This document shows, piece by piece, positions 23,360 through 35,000 of a stretch of DNA of 64,000 nucleotides; the first letter of the stretch is position 1; every line of letters begins with the position of its first letter. Source of the DNA: Coleophoma eucalyptorum (lineage: Eukaryota > Ascomycota > Leotiomycetes > Helotiales > Dermateaceae); contig JALRME010000013.1 of the NCBI GenBank assembly GCA_026120035.1, forward strand, positions 434,001-498,000, in the 5' to 3' direction. Both the position numbers and the translations under genes were made by a program. The notes below the pieces were generated by a model. It had not been told where the DNA came from. It saw nothing but the letters and a program-made list of their open reading frames with translations, and searched no databases.

Positions 23360-24623
23360 CTAAGCCTTCCCGAGTTTCTTCTCAAGAGCCTCAAACTCGA
23401 CCACCATGTCCTTGATCGTGGTCTCCAAGTCTCTAAACTCCATGCCTAGCACCTTCTTCGCCTTCTCGTTGCTCAGCGTGTAGCTCTCGGGGCCATCATA
23501 CCCCGGCTTGCCCTCTGGCACGAGGTGCTTCTTCTCTGGGAATTCCCGGCGAATAATATCACAGATTTGCTGGTACGTGTAGCGGCCACTGGTGATAGCA
23601 AAGCGTTCGTTGGCAGCAGCAGGAGACTCGTACGCGCGAGCGTGGGCCTCACCTAAATCGCGCACATCGGCGAAGGCGTAGAAGGCCGTGTCTGGGACGC
23701 TCTTCTCGCTGCCGTTGATGAGGCGGTAGATGTCGGCGGATGAGGTGTTGAGCTTGCTCAAGTCGGAGATGTCGTGTGAAGCTGGGCCGTAGACCATGGG
23801 TGGGTTGATGGTCGAGATGGTGAAGTTAGGCTTGTTGTTGGCCACGAAATCGTACGCTGCTCGTTCGGCGAGAGTCTTGGACGCGCAGTAGGCGGTTTCT
23901 CCATCGGTTTCCTTCTTAGCTGCTACCTCGTAGGTTACTGGATTCCAGTCCTTTTCGGTATAGACGTAGCCAGGACGGGTGCCTTTGCTCAAGTCAACAA
24001 TTGAGGCGAATGACGAGGTGACCACAACCCGCTGCACGGATGGGTTGTATTTTTGGATGGAGGTGAGTATGGAGGTGGTTCCTTGGATAGCTGGTTCTAG
24101 GAGATCACGGACATTATCCTCGACATTCATTTGGAACGGAGATGCAGTGTGAATAACCTAGATTTGGGATTAGTTGATGCCCTTGGGACGTAGTTGCAAT
24201 TGACTGAGGGCTTACACCATCCACACCCTTCACAGCTTCATCATGAGCACCAGCAACAGCAACATCCTTGACAATGGCGAAGGACAATTGGTCCAAATAC
24301 TGCTCGTGCGTCTTCTTCACCTTTTCAGCTGTCGCGTCGCTTCGAACCGTCGTTCGGACGTTGTATCCTCTGACTAGAAAGGCCTTTAGAACTTCAGCGG
24401 CGACGTATCCAGATCCTCCCGTGACTAGAATGGTTTTGCCTTTTCCAGATTCCTTGTCGTGGTGTCCAAGGACATTGTGAACCTTTTGCTTAATTGCTTG
24501 CATGTTGGCTCGCTTATGTGAAGTCGGAGTAGATAGTGAGAGGTTGAGTGGTTGGGTGGCTGAAGATGAGGTTTGATGATGTAGTCTGAATGCTTTCTGG
24601 ACGAGGTGCTGGGAAGTTTTCAT
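23360..24623 (-). CDS. NAD(P)-dependent epimerase/aldehyde reductase (Gre2-like)
   Basis: Extended short-chain dehydrogenase acting as an NADPH-dependent carbonyl or aldehyde reductase, related to yeast Gre2 and plant dihydroflavonol reductases. Two exons, 24623-24216 and 24157-23360, 58 bp intron, 401 residues. A Rossmann motif is seen as ILVTGGSGYVAAEVLKAF, followed by VRTTVRS for cofactor phosphate binding, then HTASPF after the splice. Catalytic Ser lies in VVVTSSFASIV and the YxxxK pair in AYCASKTLAERA. The substrate motif INPPMVYGP follows. The first 40 residues before MQAIKQKV are rich in Ser/Thr/His/Lys/Arg with no acidic residue. They could be a mitochondrial leader, or translation may begin at Met41 (24503). 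Substrate is not predictable. Confidence 0.9.
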
Positions 24624-25656
24624 GTTTATATATCCATGATGTATGATGTCTATCCCCGATATTTTTATTTCGGCGATGACGTTGTGTTGTCATTGTACAG
24701 TTACGAATTCTTTTCTGGGGCGGTAGGGCCGAGGGCTCACTTATTTTTCGGGGATAAAGTCAGTGTGGAGTGATGTTTGGTCGGAGATGCTCGAATAACA
24801 TGTTCCCGACAATACAAACGCCGGAGCCCTTGAGTAAAGTTTACGGGACGGTCGGGGCTGGCTTACGCCACTTTTCAATCGACACAGGATTAATTCATGT
24901 CCATTGGAGAAAACCTTCGATTTCACAGGAAATGGGCTGCGAGATACTGCTTGGCAGGTGTTGGCATCATGTTAGGCGCTGACATAATCAGGCTGTGGCA
25001 CCTCAGTATCGGGGACCAACTTTGCATAAATCGGAGACATCTACCGCCGCCAAGACAATGAAGCAAGGTATTGCAATTGAGGAGTGAGCGAGTCCAACAA
25101 GAAATGTGAACAATTTTCTGATTCAACGACGTAGGCGAGGATTTGCGAGGGACCTGTCAGTAATAACGACCCTCGAACAATCTACCTGACGCGCAGCAGT
25201 AAATCAGCATTCACTTCTGCCTTGTCAAACATTATAGGTTTGAAGTTAAGGTGCTGAGAGCTGAAGTGTTTGGAGACAAGGTAGGACGCCATAAACGCCA
25301 TACATGTATGGTGGCTCGAAGACTACCAACTGCAAACCTGGAAGAGAACCCGTGCCTAAGCAGCAGAGACGAAAGTATATCCGTTATATTTCTGTATTCT
25401 CAACGGCGTCCGAATATAGAATATGCATACTGTTACCCGGTAGGATCCATCTTTAATGATTGGGGCTACACGGTTTGTCCTAACGATTGCTGCATACTGG
25501 GCAGCTGTGGCCGAAGTCTTATGAAGTTTTCTGTGTCACCAGATGAGTGACACCCAATCCCTATCATGGTATGTATTGTAGCAAGTATGTTTACAAAATT
25601 GGCGGCCCAATGTCCTCCAATGATGGCGTATCTTCTTGGCCATAAGATTATAGCGT
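24624..25656. other. Intergenic region
   Basis: About 1 kb between two minus-strand genes: promoter of the epimerase gene at the left and the 3' end of the HAD gene at the right. Open frames here are short and unconserved. Nothing else recognised. Confidence 0.6.
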
Positions 25657-26505
25657 TCACTCAATGCCAAATCTTCGAGCAACCTCTAAAAACCCCTCTT
25701 CGTCCTCGCTAACCCACAAGTCCACCCATTTCTTTGCATCAGCATACTGGTCAGAATCTTTATCCCAATCTTCCTCTTGCTTCCGCTCAACATAAATCGT
25801 CCTGAATCCACAGTCTCTTGCGGCCTTAAGGTCTGGAAGATGAGCAGCAACCATAGCTACTTCCTCAGGCTGGAGATCTAATGCAGCAGCCGCTTTTTTA
25901 TATACGCTGGGATGTGGCTTATAGGCTTTGAAGTCTGCCGAAGATTGTATCTTCTGAAACCCAAGTTTGCCATGCTTGTTCAGGTCTTTAAGCAGTGATT
26001 GATTACCATTTGATAGTGTCGAAGTGACAAATTTGGTTCCTAGCTTCTGTAGTCCCGGTGCTGAGTCCTTCCATGGATCGAGGAAATGCCAGACCTTGCT
26101 CAAGTCTTCGACCTCGTCTTCGGTATACAAACCCTCCAACTCCCAGTCTCTCAGTAAGGCATTGAGACTGATATGATGATGGGTATCAATATCCATCCAT
26201 TCATCTTCACTCGGGTCATAGCCGGCTACAAACTTCTTATAGCTGTTTCGCCATTCCTGAGCGAATAGTGCCCAATCCTCGGCCTTGAGCTGAACCAGCT
26301 TTTGTCGAACGGTTGGTGGGATGTCTGATGAATCTTGAGAGCCAGATATCTTCCCCACGGCAGATAAGACTAGGACTTCTGTGACGGTGCTTCGCCAGTC
26401 AACAACAGTACCGAATGTGTCGAAAGTCAAGGCCTTGGGAGGGGTGGCGAATATATCACGCTTCGGTGCCAGCCTATGCGCGATCTCCCGGATGTCCAAA
26501 GCCAT
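25657..26505 (-). CDS. Haloacid dehalogenase type II-like HAD hydrolase
   Basis: Single exon, 282 residues, close to the usual size of the L-2-haloacid dehalogenase group. HAD motif I is FDTFGTVVDW with the nucleophile Asp; motif II is TLSNGN; motif III Lys is in FKAYKPHPSVYKKA; motif IV corresponds to VAAHLPDLKAAR, where the usual acidic pair is represented by the single Asp of HLPD. This matches the dehalogenase rather than the phosphatase branch. The ATG at 26505 begins MALDIREIAHRLAPK, an 18-residue lead before the core. It shares a 469 bp promoter with the divergent membrane-protein gene. In fungi such proteins are often annotated as haloacid dehalogenases without a proven substrate; the real substrate is unknown. 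Confidence 0.9.
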   Translation of the reverse strand: MALDIREIAHRLAPKRDIFATPPKALTFDTFGTVVDWRSTVTEVLVLSAVGKISGSQDSSDIPPTVRQKLVQLKAEDWALFAQEWRNSYKKFVAGYDPSEDEWMDIDTHHHISLNALLRDWELEGLYTEDEVEDLSKVWHFLDPWKDSAPGLQKLGTKFVTSTLSNGNQSLLKDLNKHGKLGFQKIQSSADFKAYKPHPSVYKKAAAALDLQPEEVAMVAAHLPDLKAARDCGFRTIYVERKQEEDWDKDSDQYADAKKWVDLWVSEDEEGFLEVARRFGIE

Positions 26506-26974
26506 GATGATTGTCTGTCCAAGAAAGTATGCTCTGGTATGCTCTGCCAGCAGCTGTGGTTAGGTGGAATCTTGCTGGGTTTTGTTGCAAGGAGTATTGT
26601 CGCGGGGAAGAGGGAACCGGGAATATGGAACCAGAATTTGGATGATGGTCGGCTAATATTTGCGCCGTTGGCTAATCGTTTCCCCAGACTGCATGGCAGG
26701 AGACGCCTTGGCGAATTCAAGCTTTTTAATGTATCTGCGTCGTCATTATGAGGTGTTAGGGCCCGGCCAGCTAGGCCAGCTACTGAACAAAGCAATTACG
26801 GCGCGTCCATGTCGCGCTCTCGGAAACCTTGTTCTCTCACTTTCTTCCTCGTCTCCTTTCACTGTTTATGTTTACTTGTTTTCTCCTAGAATGGTGCCGG
26901 TGTACACGCCATGGTAGTTTAACATAGTCAATTGTATATTCTGTTGATACCAGTTTGTCGTTTATGGCTCAGAA
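26506..26974. promoter_or_regulatory. Shared divergent promoter (HAD hydrolase / membrane protein)
   Basis: 469 bp between two divergent start codons. It must contain both promoters. A four-codon upstream ORF lies at its right end. Confidence 0.7.
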
Positions 26975-26978
26975 ATGA
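26964..26978 (+). promoter_or_regulatory. Four-codon upstream ORF overlapping the main start (ATGA)
   Basis: ATG GCT CAG AAA TGA: the TGA of this upstream frame shares two bases with the ATG (26975) of the membrane-protein gene. If transcribed, scanning ribosomes would meet this ATG first and could terminate on, and reinitiate at, the main start. Presence in the transcript is inferred. Confidence 0.5.
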
Positions 26979-28574
26979 CCTCATCCCATTTTTCCAATCG
27001 TCACTATGAAGGCGCGGCGTCTGGGCCTTTCTCGTTCCTGAACCCGACCACCAGGCGCATTCCTTTGTCCTCTAGGCAGATCCCTAATAGCGCGCAACAG
27101 TTGGGCCAGGAGAGATTGGAGAACGGCGACGCGCCAGCGGAGAAGCCTGCACCGGAAGAATCAGGGGCAAAGCCTGAAATCAGAGCAGAAGATGTCCATC
27201 ACAAATGGCGCACGAGAGACAATCGCAAAGGTAAGTCAAGACGCAAATCCAAGAAAAGATATTGGGTAATCACTGGTCCTGACTTTCATCTCAGGTCGAC
27301 ATGCCATAGCCGTTAGCCCCGCAGCAGACAAGAATGCACAATACCTTACGCCACCCTCAACATCGACCCTCCGAGCAACGCTGAAGGGCATCATCCGAAT
27401 GTTTACGACATACCCATACTGGGATGTATCATACCTTGTCGCCGTAATCTTTACACTTGGTTCAGTGGTATGGTGTATCAATGCCTGTTTCGTCTGGCTA
27501 CCGCTCGTCAGTCCTTCCAGCGAGTTTCCTGGAGAGATATTAGATGGTGGGGGATGGACAGCATTTATCGGTGCAACAATCTTCGAGGTTGGGAGCGTCT
27601 TATTGATGCTTGAGGCTGTGAATGAGAATCGTACCGATTGCTTTGGATGGGCTTTAGAAGAGGTGCTCGAAGAAAAGGGCCTAATTCAAGTGATGCCGAG
27701 TAGTTGTTCGCATCACCATCAAAATAAGAAAAGTTTTGTGGGCAAAGGGGATGAACCCACCGGTTAGTCTATCAGGTTTATGTTTTTGCCCCTTGTTCAT
27801 CCTGTTGTTTTCGACAGAAGGCCATCCTGTGGGGTCTTGGGATAGCGGCTTAGAGCACAGCTTACTTTACTGAATATAGAGAAGCCAGAACACGGCACAA
27901 CCGTGGAATCCGATGATCATCCCGATTATCAGGGCGCCCGAACCTGGTCATGGTGGCCATCCTGGTACGAGCTCAGAACGCATTACGTCAAGGAAGTTGG
28001 CTTTTTAGCCTGCTCGTTCCAGATGTTCGGAGCAACGGTCTTCTGGTGCGGGAGAATTGATACTACTTCGGCACGGTATAATAACTAACAGTTTTCGTTA
28101 GGATCTCCGGATTTACGGCTCTACCCAAGATTCAAGAGGCTTTAAGCACGCCTTCGGCATTGAATGGTGCCTACTGGGCTCCGCAAGTAGTTGGAGGTAG
28201 TGGCTTTATTATTTCGGGTGTTCTGTTCATGCTTGAGACACAACAGAAATGGTACCTGCCAGCCTACACGGTTTTAGGATGGCATATCGGAGCATGGAAC
28301 CTCATTGGTAATTTTCCAGATATTCTCCAAATACATAAAAGGCGTAACTGACATGCCTTAACCAGGTGGAATCGGATTCACTCTCTGCGGCGCGCTAGGC
28401 TTCGCAGCAAGTTCTAACACAGGCGTGGCGTACCAATCATCGCTCGCGACCTTCTGGGGCTCATGGGCGTTTCTAATTGGGAGTGCAATTCAGTGGTTCG
28501 AGGCGTTGGATAAAAATCCTGTTGATATTGAAACGGGTGGTGGGAGAGTCGCTGACACGCAACCTGTTGCTTGA
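26975..28574 (+). CDS. Six-segment integral membrane protein, function unknown
   Basis: Five exons, 26975-27230, 27295-27762, 27880-28045, 28102-28307 and 28366-28574, give 434 residues; introns are 64, 117, 56 and 58 bp. The N-terminal about 125 residues are polar and hydrophilic (cytosolic or lumenal tail). Six hydrophobic segments follow: WDVSYLVAVIFTLGSVVW, FIGATIFEVGSVLLML, FLACSFQMFGATVFW, VVGGSGFIISGVLFML, WHIGAWNLIGGIGFTLCG and FWGSWAFLIGSAIQW. Each begins near a Trp/Gly pattern, so the segments look internally repetitive. A charged loop between segments 2 and 3 carries a His cluster (CSHHHQNKK). The second intron uses a GTTAGT donor and the third a GTGCGG donor, both required to keep frame. 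I know similar fungal proteins only as 'integral membrane protein' of unknown role. Confidence 0.88.
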
Positions 28575-30565
28575 GGCCCGGAAGCAGAAGAGACTCTCCC
28601 CGGCGATATTAATTCTCGGCATCTTTTTTTTTTTTTTTTTCATCAAAGGGCGGAGTTAACCAGCCTGCGCGCTGGTATACTAATCAGGATATCTGCCGAA
28701 CCAATGGTGCCATGCATACCGTAGTATTTCTGTACGGCATATGCCGTGAATGATGTACATGGGGGTGTGTATGGGCAGAACAAGGTACATAGAAGAAGGG
28801 TATATATGCGAGAAGATGCTGGCACATCGCCACTCACGTTCATAGATATACCGAAGCTGCCGAACCCAGTCGGGAAAATACAAGAGTGGAAAGTTAGGAT
28901 AAATTCCACAATAATGAAAAGGTCATAAAACCCAAGAATGAGAACGCAACGTCACATGTCGGATGCAATTACCGGATTTTGTTCGGGAATCGTTCTTGAT
29001 ACAGGCAGGACTTGACACCGATAGATAACCCTTTCCAGTCAAAGGACAAGTTCCATCCATGATACGTTCTTATTCGACCAAAAATAAATAAATAAAAACG
29101 CCTCAAGATTATGCCTCACAGGCTCTTATCTGTCCCAAGCCATGCTCAATCTTCCTAAACATCACTGTCTGGCTCGTAAGGCCCCCCCCATCCCCCGCCC
29201 CGCCTCATTCCATCTCGCTCACGACATAACTCTCGTCCTTCCCACTTCAAGCCATTCAATCCAGGCCTACAGTATCCTGCAAGGCAATGACTACACCAGC
29301 TACCTTGCATCCAGCCATCACCTAGCTAGAAACACTATTCCGTCCCACTGATACACATGCGCATACAGAGATTAGGTGACATGTGTCGTAGGTAGGTAGG
29401 CGAAGAGAAAGAGTGAAGTGAAATTAAGCGAGCCGAGCGCAACACGGTCAGGCCGAGTACGATAGCTAGCAAATGGGTTCGAGTTCATAGCGACGGGGTG
29501 TGGACAAAGAAGTGGAAGGGTGGTTCTGTAGAGGCTGATAGAGATGGCTGTGTCTTGTGTGCCAGAGATCGCTTACGTCAGGTAGACTGCTTCTACTAGA
29601 TCTCGATGCTTGCTCGATGCTCGAGAGTTGAAAGCTCAGGCAAAGGTGGAGACTGGAGGTTGAAGGTGTTGATTTGGTAGATACCTTACACTGATGAACT
29701 AGGTAGGTGAATTGTAATGTACCTCAAGAACGGAACAATTTTTTGAACAGCCTGAAAAGGTGGTAAGCCGGTGCCAATAGTCACCGCGTAAAGAAAACAG
29801 GAAGGGATTTGTAGGATTAGGAATTTCATTCTCGAGCGTGAAAATGACACTGACGCTCATCTTATCTACTTAATTGCAACCACAGATACAGTAAGTGAGC
29901 CAATAACTCCTGCGCCATATCCTGTTTATCCGCCTCCTTGTAGCCCTCGATGCGTGTCGATATAATGACACACATCCAAAATTCCTCCTCCGACCAGTGA
30001 CTTATATAAGATAAAGAGAGAGAGAGAGAGAAAGGAGAAGAAAAAAGAAAAGTGTGTAAACGCCCAGAAACGGGAGCTAGTCGGTATGTAACAGGACGCA
30101 GTTAAGTAAGCTAAACGAGCAAAATCAACAAAACAACAGTCCCGCCCACGGCCAACAATAAGAAAGGCGATTTGTTCGTTGGCTGAAGAGTATGGTATAG
30201 TTTCCATACTGCCAGCGTACCTAGCCTGTAGAAGGCATATACGAGGAAAGTGAGAACAATCCACCGTTCCAAAAAGCAGAAATCCCCATCCTCTCATGAT
30301 CTATCAAAAAGAAACCGCCGTGGCTTTTCCCCACATGTACATTGGCCCAGTCTGTGAAGACTCCAACATACTTTCTAATACTTTGGCGCCGCCACAGGTG
30401 AGCTAGCCTGGTGCTATCGTGTATCTCATATTCGCAGAAGTAGCCCCCCCATGTATGTTGCTTGAGGACTGTTCAATATAAATCTGTCTCCCGTATCGTG
30501 GCGCAGAGCTAGGGATCCCTTCGATCAGTCTGATCCATTCTTCAGACCAATACATAGTTTCAATG
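28575..30565. other. Convergent intergenic region
   Basis: About 2 kb between the 3' ends of the membrane-protein and SPX genes. It has a poly-T run at about 28625-28640, an (AG)8 microsatellite at 30015-30030 and C-runs near 29182 and 30446. No conserved coding frame. Longer than two ordinary 3' untranslated regions would need; nothing else recognised. Confidence 0.6.
30015..30030. repeat. (AG)8 microsatellite
   Basis: Uninterrupted AG dinucleotide repeat of 16 bp. Confidence 0.9.
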
Positions 30566-32092
30566 TTATAAGGACATAATCAGTACCAATAACATTCCGT
30601 TCAGGACGCACACCGTAGCAAAAGTAAGGCCCACGATTGCTCGATGCAACCACGAGAGCTTTTGTTTCCGGTAGAGCATCATCCCAATGCCCAAAGCCCC
30701 GAAGAACAGACTAGCCACAACGCCAACTACTGCTCCAGCGTCGACCTCAATACGAAGCCTGTGACGGCCAGTCATGACTAATACCCCGGCAATGGACATC
30801 AACAGAAATGCTGCGATGAAACTGCAGACAGTACCTCGCATAAGAAGCTTCTCACGATGTTGGGCAAATTTTTGATCGCTGACGGAAGGGAAGGTGGCAT
30901 AATGAGTCACATAGCCAGCTGGGAAGTCGCTGGAAGAAGCGTAGGCATCATCCTCTATATCAGTATCCGTCACACTGGCATTGCGCTGTCGTGGGAAATA
31001 TTCATTGCTGGTGAGCAGCGGTGCTCTTTCCGAGTCAAGCTTGGGACTTAACCATCCCTTCACTTTCTCCATCGGCACCTTTGCCTTCTCATAAACAAAT
31101 GCCATGGTGCGTGCCCCAGGAAAAGTCGATTCGGCATCGGGGTCAATGTCAATCGTATACGGTTCGTCGCCAACCTCACTCCCGTCATCGTATTCGTTCC
31201 AATATGCTTGTGGTGCTACTTGTTGGATAGGTGTCACGACCCTTGGCCGCTGTCGTTCTTTGGGCGATGAGGGTTCGCTGGCAGGCGGTGTAGCAGAGCG
31301 TATAATATCCAGAAGACCATTGTACTGTGCCATGACTGGTGAGAAGTCACGTCTCGTAAAGCTTTTAGGATCCCCTAAGACTTCGTTCCGGAAGCGATCG
31401 CCGAGAGCTGGCGATCCGGTCCATTTCTACAATAGGTAAGCATTGGAAGGGCTCAATGCATGATGTAGCGATTTACCTTATACTTCTTGAGGATTTTGTG
31501 GAATGCTACACGCTGGGCTTCCACAAAGCGGTCGAGATCTCGGAGGTCATCGCCGCACCTGAAACCGTATCAGTACCCCGCGCGAACCATCTTAACTTTA
31601 GTCATACCTCGTTATCAGACCGTTGTATTTCGCGAATTTATCCCTCCTCCGCTGAGACACTGGCTTGCCATTGGTATATGTGAGTCGTGCAAGTGATCGC
31701 ACGACAGATTTGTGTAAATGTTCTGATACTATCAGTACTGTTTGCATCTCCGGCACCTGTGACGAGCTTACCAAGTCTGCGAGAGATCTCATCTGCCTTG
31801 CTCTTAACAAAGAGGTCCACCCGATCATGCTGTTGGGCCAATTCAGTGAAGAAGGCCGACTCGAATCTTGCTAGGGCGGTGTCCGCTTGACCTGGGATCG
31901 CAATCGCTTGGCCCTGGTTCTTCGTGGTGTTTGCTTTTATAAGGTTCTTGAGCTCGTTGTAATCGACATTGTCTGCGGTGAAGCACGTTAGCCGACCAAT
32001 CCACCCAGTACTACTCCATGATATGAGAGCCCCAACTTACATGGCGCCCACTGGGGGGCGGACTGCCTTCGAAGCGCCTCGCCGTACTTCAT
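30566..32092 (-). CDS. SPX-domain protein with three C-terminal membrane segments
   Basis: Likely sensor of inositol pyrophosphate/phosphate status at an internal membrane. Five exons: 32092-32041, 31972-31772, 31722-31608, 31558-31477 and 31426-30566; introns of 68, 49, 49 and 50 bp; 436 residues. The start MKYGEALRRQSAPQW is the typical first helix of SPX domains, followed by YNELKNLIKANTTKNQG. The SPX lysine-rich binding helices are KFAKYNGLITR and HKILKKYKKWTG. A linker of about 150 residues contains TFPGARTMAFVYEKAKVP. Three hydrophobic segments end the protein: CSFIAAFLLMSIAGVLVM, VVGVVASLFFGALGIGMML and IVGLTFATVCVLNGMLLVL. The layout is like a vacuolar transporter chaperone (VTC) protein without the central polyphosphate polymerase domain. 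A vacuolar role is inference. Confidence 0.9.
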
Positions 32093-35000
32093 CTTGACTT
32101 ATGTTCGGAAGGTGCAGAGAGTAATCGCGGGAAAATGTATCAGTGAGGCTGCGAATGGTATCCTTTTGTAGGATGTACCGGCAGAGGTGGATGTGGGTGG
32201 CGGGAAGATAATTGTGCCAAGAATACTGCAGCTTCCAGTCTAGAATACCGGTGCTGCGCAAGACCGTACTCTGTTTGTAGCGGCAGGTAGCTTCAACTGG
32301 ACCCTGGCTCTGCGATCATGAGCGATAAGAAGCTGTAATCACTCCGTGCTGCACGTAAGAGGAGTTCCGGTGAAGATGGAGAAGTCTTGTAAAATCGCGA
32401 TTGGGTCGCGAAGGAGCCGTGGTATGATGGGATCCACCGCTTTTCAACTGCTTCGGGCTGGATGTGGTAAGAGAGCACATGCGCAGAGAAAACAAGGCCC
32501 GCCGTGTACCAGTCGCAGAGCCACCCCCCGCATGCAGACCTTGTTCGTTATGTGGTGATTGGCCGAGACGCTGAGAATAGCACGAGAATAAGGGCGTCAA
32601 TGGCAAAAGTTGCTCAGAGATTTCTGAGACCGCACTGAGAACTGGACCCGTCGCTAGGATGGAGCAATTGCGGTGGAATCGGGTGCATTAGTGAGGGAAG
32701 ACAAAGACAAGCAAATGAAGGGGGTGGAGAGAGAACGAGAGGCTACGGATGTAGAAATGCGTTGGCCGAAGAATAGCATGCTGGGGTTGTTGATGATGGC
32801 ATGGCTATGCAATAACAGATAGGAGGAAACGAACGATTGAACTCGCGCAACTGGTAGGATTTGAGGTGCAACCGGGGCCCAGAGCATTTATCTACTGCAC
32901 TTGATGTTGACGGGGGCCTTGCCTGGACGACCCGACAGGCCAAGAGCTGCCTCGTCCTATGCAAGCAAATGACGACGAAGAGCAAAAAGTGTAAACTGGA
33001 AATTGTGCACTCTCTGCAATCACAAAACTGCAGCATAGACTTTCCTCCTAATCCCACTGCCGCCTACCAGAAAACGGCGCGAGAAAGCCTATAGCATGTG
33101 TCTCCATGGCTACCATCGACGCTCCATCTCTCAACGGCCCCTCCGTCTCATTCTAGTCACCAGCTGCATACGCGTGTCGGTGGTGATGGGAGTGCCTCGT
33201 CAGGTCAAACTGGGTCCCTGATAGTAGCATCTTACGAGCTTCGCCAGCGGTCGAGAAAATTATGGGGGACGAGAAAGAATGCCTGAAAGAGGGAATGCCA
33301 TGGCTATCGCGGTCACTGCTTGCTCATCTTCACCCTCATCTCTCACGTTCACTCCAATTCTCACACTCCTCACACCCAGCATTGGGCAGTCGGAGCAACG
33401 TGCCACGGAACGAGACGCAGGAAGGCACAGTCGGATATTCATGCTCACGATTGAAGCCATTGAAGCCCAGTCCAGCTTATCAGGTAAGCATACAGGAGCC
33501 TGCCCCCGTGGCATATACACCACCCATCGACCACACTCACTCATCTCTCGTCTCTCGTTTGTCGTTTGAGCTGCGTTGAAATAGAACAAGCGTTGCCAAT
33601 GGGCCCACAGCTTGCAGACGAGACCCTCCTTATCTGCATGACAGGTCGTGGTGCACAGGCAGATCCACTCCCACTCTCAGCCTGGACTTACATCCCCGTC
33701 AGGACGCACTGATAAAAACTTGCGCAAGTTGGGATGGGCGCGAAGTCCTCTGTGCTGCAGCAGAAAAAAAAAGGACCTGGCATTGGATCGACGAGAAATT
33801 TCTTCCGCCAAATAGAGACTGGACTGCGAGAAGTGGCAGAATCCAGCTTACTGACCTATCACATTTCATGCATACGTTGCTGGGGCATCTGCAGATCGTG
33901 CATCGCTGGGCCAAAGTCAATTCGACCTTCACAGGCAAAAAGACTGGCCAAGACAGACCAACGAATCTTGCATTCCCTCTGGTCTACTGGCACTCGAGTA
34001 ATAACCATCTTGTTTACTAGCGATGGAGTGACCAAGTAAGTAAGGATGTATGTATGTGCCTGAAACACACCGAGAGATTCACAGAATCATACTGTTGTAC
34101 CCCCATGAATTGAGGCTCTCTTCCGTGCCGCGTCGGTATTTCAACCACTCTTCATCGAGAGACAAGACGCCATGAAGCATGCTATGCAAGCCCCGCCCTG
34201 ATGTGAACTGTGACAGGTCCTTCCTCATGCTTTGCACTTTGCCTTCATTGGAGAGCATATCTTGCACATAACTTGCAGCTGAAGGATGCTTCAAATGTCC
34301 GCCTGCGAGGATTATACTGGCTGACCTGTACGGGTGACACCAAGTGAATGTCACCTCTGACTCTGTATACGTAGAGGGGTATCCAGGCAAAAGGCTAATA
34401 ATGTCTTGCTGGGACTCCCAGGAACCATCCTTCCGCCCACCGTCACGTCTTTGAGAAGTTCATCTGCGCATCTCGCTCCCCCAGCATCCTCGTACTCCTG
34501 AGCCTCTCACAGCCAAGCGTGCGAATCTTCGTCTCCGCTCTATTCCCGCTCGTATTTCCTACGGTGAGCATATGAGGAGTCTCCGTCTCATCAGACCCAA
34601 AACTAAAACCCACGCATATCGTCGGTCTTGCAGAGTAACCCGCACGAGGCTTTGCAAGCACCGGCGATTTTGTGCTACAGCACTGCAAGGTGGAGAAGAA
34701 AGAAGTGGCCGACGCAGATTATCTCTCACCTTGCCGTACAGTAAGTAAGTCGAGAGCCAGTCCAGGCAAAGCGTGTACCCCCGGGTTCCCTACAACACTG
34801 GACCTTGTCAAGACCGCGGGGCAGGGGGGACACGCGATAATTGACCGAGTGTGGCGCTTCTCACCAATCCCACAGACCGCGCAGCCAAGATTATTACTTC
34901 ACTTAACCTGACACCCAGGGAAATGGAGAGAGCTTTACTCGCCGATGAGACTGCAACTCCCCAAGGCCTTGTCCACCTTCCGTTCCGCCGGAAGCGGGTG

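Noticed and set aside
28066..28101. Donor at CG|GTATAA for the third intron of the membrane-protein gene
   Set aside because: It would make an intron of about 26 bp, too short for fungal splicing. The GTGCGG donor at 28046 gives 56 bp and restores the conserved VFWISGFTALP reading.
34079..34390. 103-codon minus-strand open frame
   Set aside because: Starts at TTG, no recognised motif, no flanking exons found. Weakly protein-like only.
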